This document shows positions 8,857-16,113 of a stretch of 64,000 bases of DNA, piece by piece. Under the pieces are notes generated by a model that did no database searches, was not told the DNA's origin, and saw only the letters and a program-made list of their open reading frames with translations. This stretch comes from Liminaster sp017519885 (lineage in GTDB: Bacteria; Bacteroidota; Bacteroidia; Bacteroidales; UBA3663). The position numbers and the translations under genes are program-made. Position 1 is the stretch's first letter; each line of letters begins with the position of its first letter. The DNA lies in NCBI GenBank assembly GCA_017519885.1, contig JAFWRO010000063.1, positions 62,001 to 126,000 on the forward strand, given 5' to 3'.

Positions 8857-9266
8857 GTATGACCATTTTTGGCCAAGAAAGGTTATTCTTCTCCAGTAGC
8901 ATACCCTTTTTCGGCCAAGAAAGGGTATGCTCCTACCTCGGCATAACCAATCTTGGCCAAGAAAGGGTATGCTTCGACTGCGGCATAACCAATCCTGGCC
9001 GAAAAAGGGTATGCTCCGACCGCGGCATAACCAATCTTGGCCAAGAAAGGGTATGCTTCAACCGCGGCATGACCAATCTTTGCCAAAAAAGGGTATGCTA
9101 CGACTGCGGTATAACCAATCTTGGCCGAAAAAGGGTATGCGCCGATAGGATAAAGCACTCTGACGGCCGACAGAGTGCTTTATCAGATGGGATTATACCC
9201 AATCTTGGCCGAAAACGGGTATGCGCCGACCGAAGCATAACCAATCTTGGCCAGAAAAGGGTATGC
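8857..9266. repeat. Array of ten palindromes on an exact 42-bp pitch
   Basis: A palindromic core (typically CTTGGCCAAG) recurs with GGCC (TGCC once) at 8871, 8913, 8955, 8997, 9039, 9081, 9123, 9165, 9207 and 9249, exactly 42 bp apart. In regular units the core is flanked by arms GCATAACC and GGGTATGC, giving a 32-bp imperfect dyad. A 10-bp linker of the TTCGACTGCG type separates the units. The eighth unit keeps only the central GGCC and is replaced by a different hairpin (see 9149-9184). Because 42 is a multiple of 3 and the unit lacks stops in several frames, open frames run through it on both strands; none has a plausible protein. The array lies between the CotH gene and a terminator. Confidence 0.9.
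9149..9184. repeat. Variant unit: perfect 14-bp hairpin in register with the array
   Basis: GATAAAGCACTCTG (9149-9162) and its exact complement CAGAGTGCTTTATC (9171-9184) enclose the 8-nt loop ACGGCCGA. The centre (9166.5) falls exactly 42 bp from the centres of the neighbouring palindromes, so this unrelated hairpin replaces one array unit without shifting the register. Confidence 0.9.
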
Positions 9267-9336
9267 CGCTTCGATAGTTCGGTCATTCTCAATTCCGACA
9301 ATAGGCTGCACATGATTATAGCTGAAAACATAAAAC

Positions 9337-9372
9337 CACGGAAATCAATAGTTGCTGATTTCCGTGATTTTT
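9337..9372. terminator. Bidirectional terminator between the palindrome array and ndk
   Basis: CACGGAAATCA (9337-9347) and TGATTTCCGTG (9356-9366) form a perfect 11-bp stem with an 8-nt loop. ATTTTTG follows on the plus strand and TGGTTTTAT on the minus strand. It can end both the CotH-side transcript and ndk. Confidence 0.8.
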
Positions 9373-9403
9373 GTCATTTGGAAGGTTCTGGAACGATGAG
9401 GCT

Positions 9404-9868
9404 TTATTTGGCCTCTCCTTCACCATAGACGTAAGCAAATGCACCGCTGGTGTATTCGAAGATTTCGTCATCGCGGAAGAATCGTTTGAGCTCGATCTCG
9501 GCGTTGGAAGTAGAGTCGCTGGCATGAACGATGTTCTGCTGATTGCTCATCGAGTAATCGCCACGAATGGTGCCAGGGGCTGCTTCGCGGCCGTTGGTCG
9601 AGCCGGTCATGGTGCGTACCACTTGCACAGCATCACGTCCTTCGAGAGCGAGGGCAATGACGGGAGAGGTCTGCATAGAGGCAGCAAGGGCAGGGAAGAA
9701 TGGACGATCAACGAGGTGGGCATAGTGCTCGCGCAGGATCTCGTCGGAGAGCTGCATCATCTTCATACCTGCAATGCGGAGTCCGCGGCGCTCAAAACGG
9801 TTCACGATCTCGCCAATCAGCTGACGCTGTACGCAGCTGGGCTTGAGTAATACAAGGGTTTTTTCCAT
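9404..9868 (-). CDS. ndk: Nucleoside diphosphate kinase
   Basis: The 154-aa protein starts MEKTLVLLKPSCVQR, the standard NDK N-terminus, and contains NIVHASDS, in which the His is the phosphorylated active-site residue. The enzyme moves gamma-phosphate from ATP to other nucleoside diphosphates in the cytoplasm to balance NTP pools. The frame extends upstream of 9868, but the added residues are non-conserved and run over the -7 box at 9919-9927, so the ATG at 9866-9868 is the start. It is monocistronic: own promoter, and the terminator at 9337-9366. Confidence 0.97.
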   Translation of the reverse strand: MEKTLVLLKPSCVQRQLIGEIVNRFERRGLRIAGMKMMQLSDEILREHYAHLVDRPFFPALAASMQTSPVIALALEGRDAVQVVRTMTGSTNGREAAPGTIRGDYSMSNQQNIVHASDSTSNAEIELKRFFRDDEIFEYTSGAFAYVYGEGEAK

Positions 9869-9918
9869 ATTGGTAATGATTTGATGGGTGAGGTATTGAT
9901 TGTTGTTGTTTTGTGGTG

Positions 9919-9927
9919 GCAAATATA
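9919..9927 (-). promoter_or_regulatory. -7 promoter box of ndk
   Basis: TATATTTGC on the minus strand matches the Bacteroidetes -7 consensus and lies about 50 bp before the ndk start. No clear TTTG element is seen at the expected -33 position. Confidence 0.6.
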
Positions 9928-10092
9928 AATATTGTTTTTGAGAAAATAGAGCATTTAGGACAGTTTTTTTCAATTATCACAACATTTGACCATTTTTTTG
10001 CATCAAATATTCGGATAAATGCAAGCGGAGTTGACAAGGTTGGGGATGATGGATGAGTTTTAACGGTATAGTGCTATTTTCTGAAGGCTTGA

Positions 10093-10124
10093 TTTGGTGG
10101 AATGGATGTTTTTTTGTTCCTTTG
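10093..10124 (+). promoter_or_regulatory. Candidate promoter for the membrane protein at 10359
   Basis: TTTG (10093-10096), a 20-bp spacer, then TTCCTTTG (10117-10124) fit the Bacteroidetes layout with an imperfect -7 box. The implied leader of about 230 nt would contain the whole inverted-repeat element 10171-10315. The rest of 9928-10358 is AT-rich with no gene that I can support. Confidence 0.45.
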
Positions 10125-10170
10125 TAGTGAACATTTCGACTAATTAAAACAAAAGCGGATAATAACATGA

Positions 10171-10315
10171 GTGGTCGCATAGCTCAAAATTATAGAAAAA
10201 TTAAATCAAAAAATTGTAAGAAAAACGGGACAGTGTTGGTTACGGCTATTATATGCTAACTTTTTTTGATAATTTTTTTAATCAATTTTCTTATAATTTT
10301 GAGCGAAGCGACCCC
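10171..10315. repeat. Inverted-repeat leader element, long copy
   Basis: Left arm GTGGTCGC-ATA-GCTCAAAATTATA and right arm TTATAATTTTGAGC-GAA-GCGACCCC are the same arms as at 896-949. Imperfect complementarity continues inward through A/T-rich sequence to about 45 bp per side, leaving an interior with 'GGGACAGTGTTGGTTACGG'. It ends 43 bp before the ATG at 10359, matching the 40-bp gap of the short copy. No clear target-site duplication is visible (TGA to the left, TTGA to the right). Confidence 0.75.
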
Positions 10316-10358
10316 TTGAACAAAGTTGTTATATAGAAGCATATAAAAATATACTAAT

Positions 10359-11012
10359 ATGAAAGAACCTAAAACGTCGGAGACTGCAATGGTGAAGCAG
10401 AAGGCTCCTGGATTGAAACAGATTGAGTTGTGTGCCGATGGTAAATACCGCTGGATCTATGAGTTCAACATGTTGAAGAATCCTACCATCTTCTTCACGG
10501 TACTGAACATCTTTGGTGTGCTCATTCTGGTTCAGGTGTTCTTGATGGTTATTTTGGGGCTCAAAGATGATGACAGCCTGCTCGATGCCTTGAAGTCGGC
10601 GGGTACTGTAGCACTGGTTATGCTGGCCATCTTCTTTGTGCTGACGCTGCTGGGTTATCTTGTGGTTGCCGCTCGCTACAATTGGAAGTACGTGGTGTTG
10701 TTCGAGATGGACCACGAAGGCATCTTGCATCGGCAACTGAAAGACCAGGTGAAGAAAGGCCAAGCGTTGGGCTGGATTACGGCGATGGTGGGTGCGGTAG
10801 GAGGAAGCCTCACAGCGACGGGTGCAGGAATATTGGCTGCCACCAAGGAGTCTAGTTACTCGACATTTTCGGCAGTGCGAAGCGTAAAGCCTTATCGTTG
10901 GCGTCATGTAATCAAGGTGAACGAGCCGTTCTGCCTGAACCAGATTTATGTGGATGAAGATTTCGATTTTGTTCTCGACTTCATCCGTTCACATTGTCCG
11001 AAGGCAAAGTAA
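10359..11012 (+). CDS. Inner-membrane protein of unknown function
   Basis: The 217-aa protein has a polar N-terminus, two strong membrane helices at about 43-68 and 81-105, a soluble segment, and a third glycine/alanine-rich hydrophobic segment at about 136-161 (VGAVGGSLTATGAG). The C-terminal 50 residues are soluble and end FVLDFIRSHCPKAK. I do not recognise a named family. It has no signal peptide and no neighbour suggesting a function. Its stop lies 1 bp from the stop of the convergent glycosyltransferase gene, with no terminator between, so the transcripts probably overlap. The leader carries the inverted-repeat element. Confidence 0.7.
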   Translation: MKEPKTSETAMVKQKAPGLKQIELCADGKYRWIYEFNMLKNPTIFFTVLNIFGVLILVQVFLMVILGLKDDDSLLDALKSAGTVALVMLAIFFVLTLLGYLVVAARYNWKYVVLFEMDHEGILHRQLKDQVKKGQALGWITAMVGAVGGSLTATGAGILAATKESSYSTFSAVRSVKPYRWRHVIKVNEPFCLNQIYVDEDFDFVLDFIRSHCPKAK

Positions 11013-11013
11013 C

Positions 11014-11727
11014 TCAAAGGATGCGACGCAGCAGGTGATAGGCGAGATAGAGCCGGTAATGAATGCGGAACATCCAGGGCTTGTGCTCGTTTTGTCCGCC
11101 TTGTGAGGTATTGCCGGCGTGGCGACGGTAGTAGATGAGAGGTTCGTCGAGCACTTTGGCTTTTCCGATAGCAGCAGCGCAGAGGAAGAGCCAGTTGTCG
11201 TGGGTACAGAGCAGATGATTGGAAGGAAAGGGGAGAGCCTTGGCAAGCACTTCCTTGCGGATGGCAAGACAGCAACCGAGAAAACTGAAGCGGATGAGAT
11301 TGCCCGTGAGGTTGCGAAAGATATGTCCCTTGATTTGGTAATAGGAAGGAGCAATGGCTTTCAGATTGGCATCGGTAACAATGGCATCGTGCGCAACAAC
11401 CGAATAGCCTTCGTCACGCAGATAATGGACAATGGTCTCGACCTTGTTGGGTAACCACACATCATCCTGGTCACAAATGAAGATATAATCGCCCTGCGCA
11501 TGTCGCAGGGCGTTTTCGAAGTTGGCCGTGTAGCATCGCTGGCTCTGATTGAGAACAATGCGTATGCGCGGATCACCAAATGCCCTGACGACATCGAGAG
11601 TGCCATCGGTGGAGCCGTCGTCTGATATGATGATCTCATCATTATCAGACAACTGAGCACAAATCGAGGCAAGTTGCTCGGTGATATAGGGTGCACCATT
11701 GTAGGTGGCTATGCATACGCTAATCAT
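11014..11727 (-). CDS. Family 2 glycosyltransferase
   Basis: The 237-aa protein begins MISVCIATYNGAPYI, the GT2 N-terminus, with nucleotide-binding DDGSTDGT at about residue 40-47 and the metal-binding/catalytic motif ICDQDDVWLP at about 88-97. GT2 enzymes transfer a sugar from a nucleotide-sugar to a growing glycan on the cytoplasmic face of the membrane; dTDP-rhamnose is a common donor for this subtype, which is inference. The start at 11727 overlaps the 3' end of the upstream GT4 gene by 8 bp, indicating translational coupling. It is the last gene of fbp-holB-GT4-GT2. Confidence 0.88.
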   Translation of the reverse strand: MISVCIATYNGAPYITEQLASICAQLSDNDEIIISDDGSTDGTLDVVRAFGDPRIRIVLNQSQRCYTANFENALRHAQGDYIFICDQDDVWLPNKVETIVHYLRDEGYSVVAHDAIVTDANLKAIAPSYYQIKGHIFRNLTGNLIRFSFLGCCLAIRKEVLAKALPFPSNHLLCTHDNWLFLCAAAIGKAKVLDEPLIYYRRHAGNTSQGGQNEHKPWMFRIHYRLYLAYHLLRRIL

Positions 11728-12967
11728 TGTTCTTCTGGGTAACTGTCTCCCAGATGGCTTGACGTCGCTGGGCAAGAATCTTACGTGAGTATTTCTCTTC
11801 AAATATGCGGCGAGCACCAGTGGTGAGACGCTGACGCAGCTGGTCGTCGCGCATCACACGTCGTAGGGCTTCGGCAAACTGTTCAGGAGTATCGGCAATG
11901 AGGCAAGCTTCGCCATCTGGGAACTCGATGCCTTCGACACCCACGGAGGTGGTGATGATGGGAGCACCGAGAGCAGCAGCCTCAAGAATTTTCATACGCA
12001 TGCCGCTGCCAGAGAGGATGGGAACAATCATGATGCTGTTGTTGGCCACCATGTCGAGACGCTCGACGAAGCCCAGGAGGTTGACTTTGACATTGCTGAG
12101 GTTGACATGGCGCACCCATCGTTCGTCCCAGCCTTTACCCACGATATCGAGGCTGCGTGCCAGACCACCTTTTTTCCAGTTGATACGTGGAGCCACCTTG
12201 TTGAGGAACCATTCCATGCCCTCGAGGTTGGGTGTATGACTGGTACCACCCACGAAGACGACGCGTCGGTTCCACTTGTTATAGTTGAGTGTCGGCGTAT
12301 TGATGGCGAGGGTTGAAGTGTAGAGTGGGACGGTGAGACCGACATTCGCAAGTTGCTGGCGATCGACATCGGTGACGGTGACTACGGCATCGTACTTGTT
12401 GCAATCGCGTATTTCCTCCACTTCGATGAACTTCTGCAGTCGTGCTTCCTTACGGCTGAGACTGTAGGGTTGGAGGAAACGGTCGTTGCGCACAAAGCGC
12501 AGTTCGTGGTGAATGAAGATTTTCTTGAGTCCTTTGGGAAGGATGTCCGCCATCTTGAGGTATTGGTAGAATTCAACCTGGAAGAGGTCGGGTTTCTTTT
12601 CGTTGATGATTGAGTTGATAAAACGCTTGAAGTCACCCGTCATATAATAACCATAGTGCTGCAGGATGCGGTCAATCTGGAATCGGCGGTTGTCGGCACG
12701 GAACTTGAGGTTGAAGGCTCGACGAGCCTTGTCAAAGAAGAACCGTGGATGGATGAGCTGTCGTCGGTAGGGATAAGGGCGCAGATCAACGTCGGGCCAC
12801 AACTGCTGCAGTTCGTGCATGGCTGTGCGGGTGTTGTCGGCGTTTTCGGGAAAGATGAGCGTGATGTCGTTATCGTTGCGAAGCTCCTCGATCATATTGA
12901 ATACGCCCTGAGCGCCGCCCGAGGTGAGCGGATAAGGGAGAACGATGGAGGCGATAATGACTTTCAT
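11720..12967 (-). CDS. Family 4 (group 1) glycosyltransferase
   Basis: The 415-aa protein has a GT-B fold pattern: the N-terminal domain starts MKVIIASIVLPYPLTSGGAQ (Gly-rich acceptor-side loop), and the C-terminal domain has VVFVGGTSHTPNLEGMEWF and the donor-binding segment ILEAAALGAPIITTSVGVEGI with the usual Glu. It probably builds lipopolysaccharide or exopolysaccharide at the inner membrane. It overlaps holB upstream by 4 bp and GT2 downstream by 8 bp. The substrate cannot be read from sequence. Confidence 0.88.
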   Translation of the reverse strand: MKVIIASIVLPYPLTSGGAQGVFNMIEELRNDNDITLIFPENADNTRTAMHELQQLWPDVDLRPYPYRRQLIHPRFFFDKARRAFNLKFRADNRRFQIDRILQHYGYYMTGDFKRFINSIINEKKPDLFQVEFYQYLKMADILPKGLKKIFIHHELRFVRNDRFLQPYSLSRKEARLQKFIEVEEIRDCNKYDAVVTVTDVDRQQLANVGLTVPLYTSTLAINTPTLNYNKWNRRVVFVGGTSHTPNLEGMEWFLNKVAPRINWKKGGLARSLDIVGKGWDERWVRHVNLSNVKVNLLGFVERLDMVANNSIMIVPILSGSGMRMKILEAAALGAPIITTSVGVEGIEFPDGEACLIADTPEQFAEALRRVMRDDQLRQRLTTGARRIFEEKYSRKILAQRRQAIWETVTQKNND

Positions 12968-14019
12968 TGTTTCAATAGCATGATGAGCTTGAGCGAAAGG
13001 TCGAAGAAGATGATCTTGGCGGCTCCGTTCTGAGCGATGTCCTTTTCGGCTTGTGCCAGTTCGTTCATGATGCCTTCGACGTTGCGGTGGTTGACATAGA
13101 GATGGAAGCGCGACGAGAACTGTGCCTCCTGGTCGTCCATGTAGTTGACGCTCTGACCTTCAGGCATAGATACATTGAGGATAAAGTTCTCGCGGATCAT
13201 CGACTGTGCATACTGCAGGAAGTCCTGTTGGCGTTGCCTTCCGAGACCAGCCATCTCAACACTCCAGTCGCGCATATCGAAAATACGGCGCATATAGCTC
13301 AAACGCATCATGGCGCAGAACTTGTCGAAGAAGTACTGACGCTCGTCGGGTTCGATGCGCGGCTGCATCCAGCATGGGTCGAGAGGTGGGATATTAAGGC
13401 GTTGGCAGCGGCTGAGAATGGTGCCAAGTACACGGTCGGGATCGTTGCTGACCAGCAGGAAGAACGTTTTTGGATAAGGTTCCTCGATAATCTTAAGCAA
13501 CTTGTTGGAGGCAGTTTCGTTGATCTTTTCTGGCAGCCAGATGATCATCACGCGCTTGTCACTTTCGTAGGGTTTGGTGGAGAGGATGCGGATGATGCTC
13601 GATGCCTCTGCCTTGTAGATCTGCGCATTCTTGCCTTCATCGCTGATGAACTTGACCCAATCGGTATAGGTTATGTCGGGGCGACGTAACAGTATGTCGC
13701 GCCACTCGGCGATGTAGTCAAGACTGACGGCGGAGTCGTCGCCCGACTGGCCTTTACGGTTGACAACGGGAAAGGCGAAGTGGAGGTCGGGGTGCTGCAA
13801 CTTGTGGATTTGCAGACAGTGGGGACAACGCTCGCAAGGCTCGCCGTCGGGAGTATGGTTTTCGCAAAGGATGTACTGGGCAGCTGTGAGAGCCAGCGTC
13901 AAGGCTCCCGAACCTTCACGTCCGGATATCAACAAGGCATGAGGCATGCGGTCGTTGTCAATCGCATCCCTCAATTGCTGGGCAGCAGCCTGCTGTCCTG
14001 TGATATCCTTGAATAACAT
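12964..14019 (-). CDS. holB: DNA polymerase III delta' subunit (clamp loader)
   Basis: The 351-aa protein begins MLFKDITGQQ and has PHALLISGREGSGALTLAL, where the P-loop is degenerate (GREGSGA, no GKT), as expected for delta', which does not hydrolyse ATP. A zinc module follows (C-x9-C-x2-C-x2-C, about residues 52-67). The sensor/SRC motif is present as LSRCQRLNIPPLD. It helps load the sliding clamp at the replication fork. It starts immediately after the fbp stop and overlaps the GT4 gene by 4 bp, an unusual operon for a replication gene. Confidence 0.93.
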   Translation of the reverse strand: MLFKDITGQQAAAQQLRDAIDNDRMPHALLISGREGSGALTLALTAAQYILCENHTPDGEPCERCPHCLQIHKLQHPDLHFAFPVVNRKGQSGDDSAVSLDYIAEWRDILLRRPDITYTDWVKFISDEGKNAQIYKAEASSIIRILSTKPYESDKRVMIIWLPEKINETASNKLLKIIEEPYPKTFFLLVSNDPDRVLGTILSRCQRLNIPPLDPCWMQPRIEPDERQYFFDKFCAMMRLSYMRRIFDMRDWSVEMAGLGRQRQQDFLQYAQSMIRENFILNVSMPEGQSVNYMDDQEAQFSSRFHLYVNHRNVEGIMNELAQAEKDIAQNGAAKIIFFDLSLKLIMLLKQ

Positions 14020-16005
14020 TTACTTTTCTTTGATTACACCGTGACGATAGGCCATGAGCAATTTCTGGAGATTATCGATCTGTAGTTGCAGATCCTTGCC
14101 AAGGTCGATGTCGCGAACGTAGATACGGTTGTACTTGAAGTCTTCAAGCTGGACGTGCGAGTGCACATCGACGCCTTCGACAATGGCTTTCTCGCGCGAC
14201 TCGAAGTGCTCATGCTCGACGAGCTGGAGACCATGACTGTTATAAATGAGCGTGTAACCGGAGATGCCGGTTGTGGCATGATAGGGCTTGGAGAAACCTC
14301 CATCGATGACCAGACGGATGCCTTCGGCACGGATGGGCGACTCTCCCTTGTTGGTGCGCACGGGCACATGACCATTGATGATGTGTGCGCTGTTGTTGTC
14401 GAGACCGAATTCGCGGAGAATGGTCTGGCAGACTTCCTTGGTATTGGCAAGTTCGAAGAAGGCACCTTTCTTCTCCTTGTAGAGTTCCTTGTCGTTGATA
14501 AAGTAACGCTCGAAGGTGGTCATCTTGTCCTTGTTGAAGAGCGGCGATTTGGGGCCACACCAGAGGTATAGCATATAGTCGAGCGCATCCTGATGATGCT
14601 TGTCGCCGCCTGTTGGGAAATATGCATCGCGTATCATCTGGTCGATCTTGTCGAAAAGCGCACGGCCATGGTAAGTCTGTCCGTCGATCTCGACGTCTTC
14701 GAACGTGCCGTCAGGGTTCATCGGGATGGCAGCGTGGAAGAGGAGGTTGCCGTTGCGCACGAGGTAGAGCGAGCCCTTCTGATATAGCAGACGCAGGTGC
14801 TTCTGGAGCTCGGCTGAATTGCGGAACGAGTGAGCAAGCTGGTCCATGACTTCCTGTTCGCGGGTGCAGAGCTGGTAGGGGTCGGAGACGTTGAGCAGCG
14901 ATGGCAGGTTCTTGTCGAGCAGTTCATAGACCTTGCCATCGAGGGTGATAGTTCCGGCCTTGGGGTCGATCTTGTCGAGCATCAGACGGTCGTCCATATG
15001 GTATTCGGGATGACGACGAATGATCTGACCTTCGAGTTTGAACTGGATGATGGAGATGGCCTTGTGCATCTTGGCCATCAATTGAGCAGAACGCTTCAGA
15101 CGCGGATTGTTGTTGAAGTCCTTGGTCTGCCAGATGGTGCACGGGTCATCGCCATAGACCTCCATGGCGAGGTTGGCGAGAGGCAGAAGATTGATGCCAT
15201 AGCCTTCCTCGAGCGTCTCGACATTGGCATAACGGATAGAGACGCGGAGCACCGATGCAATGAGTGCGAGGTTGCCTGCAGCGGCCCCCATCCATTCGAT
15301 GTCGTGGTTGCCCCATTGGATGTCAAAATTGTGGTAGCGCGTGAGTGTGTCCATGATTTCCCAAGCACCCGGACCACGATCGAAGATGTCGCCTACAATG
15401 TGGAGCGAGTCGATGATGAGGCGGTGTAGGAGATAGCAGATGGAGATGATGAGTGCCTCGCTTCGTCCCACTTCGACTACAGAATTGATAATGGCATTGT
15501 AGTAGTCCTGGCGGTCGGGTTCTGCCTTGGCCTCATTAAGGAGTTCGGTGATGACGTAGGCAAACTCGGGATCGAGGAGTTTCTGGAGTTTCGAACGAGT
15601 ATATTTGTGATTGACGAAACGAGCGAGTTCGACCAGCTGATGGATGGTCATGCGATACCAGTCATCAAGGTCTTCAGGCTTCTGCTGACGCTTGACGAGC
15701 TCGAGTTTCTCTTCTGGATAATAGATGAGGGAGCAAAGTTCGCGCTTGTCACTGTCGCGCATAGCCATACCGAAGATGTCGATGACTTTGCGACGTATTT
15801 GTCCGGAAGCGTTGCGCAGCACGTGATTGAAAGCGTTGGCTTCGCCATGGATATCGCTCAAGAAGTGCTCGGTACCCTTCGGGAGGCTCATTATGGCCTG
15901 CAGATTGATGATCTCGGTCGAGACACTGTTGATGGTCGGGAATTTTTCACTCAGGAGCTCAAGATATCGCTTGTCTGCTCTGACTTCTTCAATAGTAAAT
16001 GGCAT
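14020..16005 (-). CDS. fbp: Class III fructose-1,6-bisphosphatase
   Basis: The 661-aa protein fits the class III FBPase family (large calcineurin-like phosphatase; usual length about 640-670). Metallophosphatase motifs are clear: FLSDIHGE (about 48-55), VGDIFDRGPG (about 202-211), WGNHDIEWMG (about 229-238) and the late INGHVPV. It dephosphorylates fructose-1,6-bisphosphate in gluconeogenesis. A strong promoter lies at 16073-16105. It is the first gene of a minus-strand operon continuing into holB with no gap. Confidence 0.95.
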   Translation of the reverse strand: MPFTIEEVRADKRYLELLSEKFPTINSVSTEIINLQAIMSLPKGTEHFLSDIHGEANAFNHVLRNASGQIRRKVIDIFGMAMRDSDKRELCSLIYYPEEKLELVKRQQKPEDLDDWYRMTIHQLVELARFVNHKYTRSKLQKLLDPEFAYVITELLNEAKAEPDRQDYYNAIINSVVEVGRSEALIISICYLLHRLIIDSLHIVGDIFDRGPGAWEIMDTLTRYHNFDIQWGNHDIEWMGAAAGNLALIASVLRVSIRYANVETLEEGYGINLLPLANLAMEVYGDDPCTIWQTKDFNNNPRLKRSAQLMAKMHKAISIIQFKLEGQIIRRHPEYHMDDRLMLDKIDPKAGTITLDGKVYELLDKNLPSLLNVSDPYQLCTREQEVMDQLAHSFRNSAELQKHLRLLYQKGSLYLVRNGNLLFHAAIPMNPDGTFEDVEIDGQTYHGRALFDKIDQMIRDAYFPTGGDKHHQDALDYMLYLWCGPKSPLFNKDKMTTFERYFINDKELYKEKKGAFFELANTKEVCQTILREFGLDNNSAHIINGHVPVRTNKGESPIRAEGIRLVIDGGFSKPYHATTGISGYTLIYNSHGLQLVEHEHFESREKAIVEGVDVHSHVQLEDFKYNRIYVRDIDLGKDLQLQIDNLQKLLMAYRHGVIKEK

Positions 16006-16072
16006 GTCGAAATGATTATTTATTCAACGAAATCAAGGAAAACATTTAAGGACGAATGTCGGAAAGTTCGCT

Positions 16073-16105
16073 GCAAAGATAATGCTTATTTTTCTTTTGA
16101 CCAAA
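16073..16105 (-). promoter_or_regulatory. Promoter of fbp
   Basis: On the minus strand, TTTG (16102-16105), 20 bp, then TATCTTTGC (16073-16081): a full match to the Bacteroidetes promoter. It starts 9 bp after the folC stop; no terminator is seen between folC and fbp, so read-through is also possible. Confidence 0.8.
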
Positions 16106-16113
16106 TTTTTGAT

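Noticed and set aside
8857..9266. CRISPR array
   Set aside because: The 'spacers' are only 10 bp and nearly the same in each unit, the repeats are dyads, and no cas genes are near.
8850..9428. 192-codon plus-strand frame with repeated ITNLGQERVC units
   Set aside because: The 42-bp unit is a multiple of three and lacks stops, so frames open on both strands (another at 8883-9158 minus). The frame overlaps the CotH stop, ends inside ndk, and the palindromic DNA structure explains it better.
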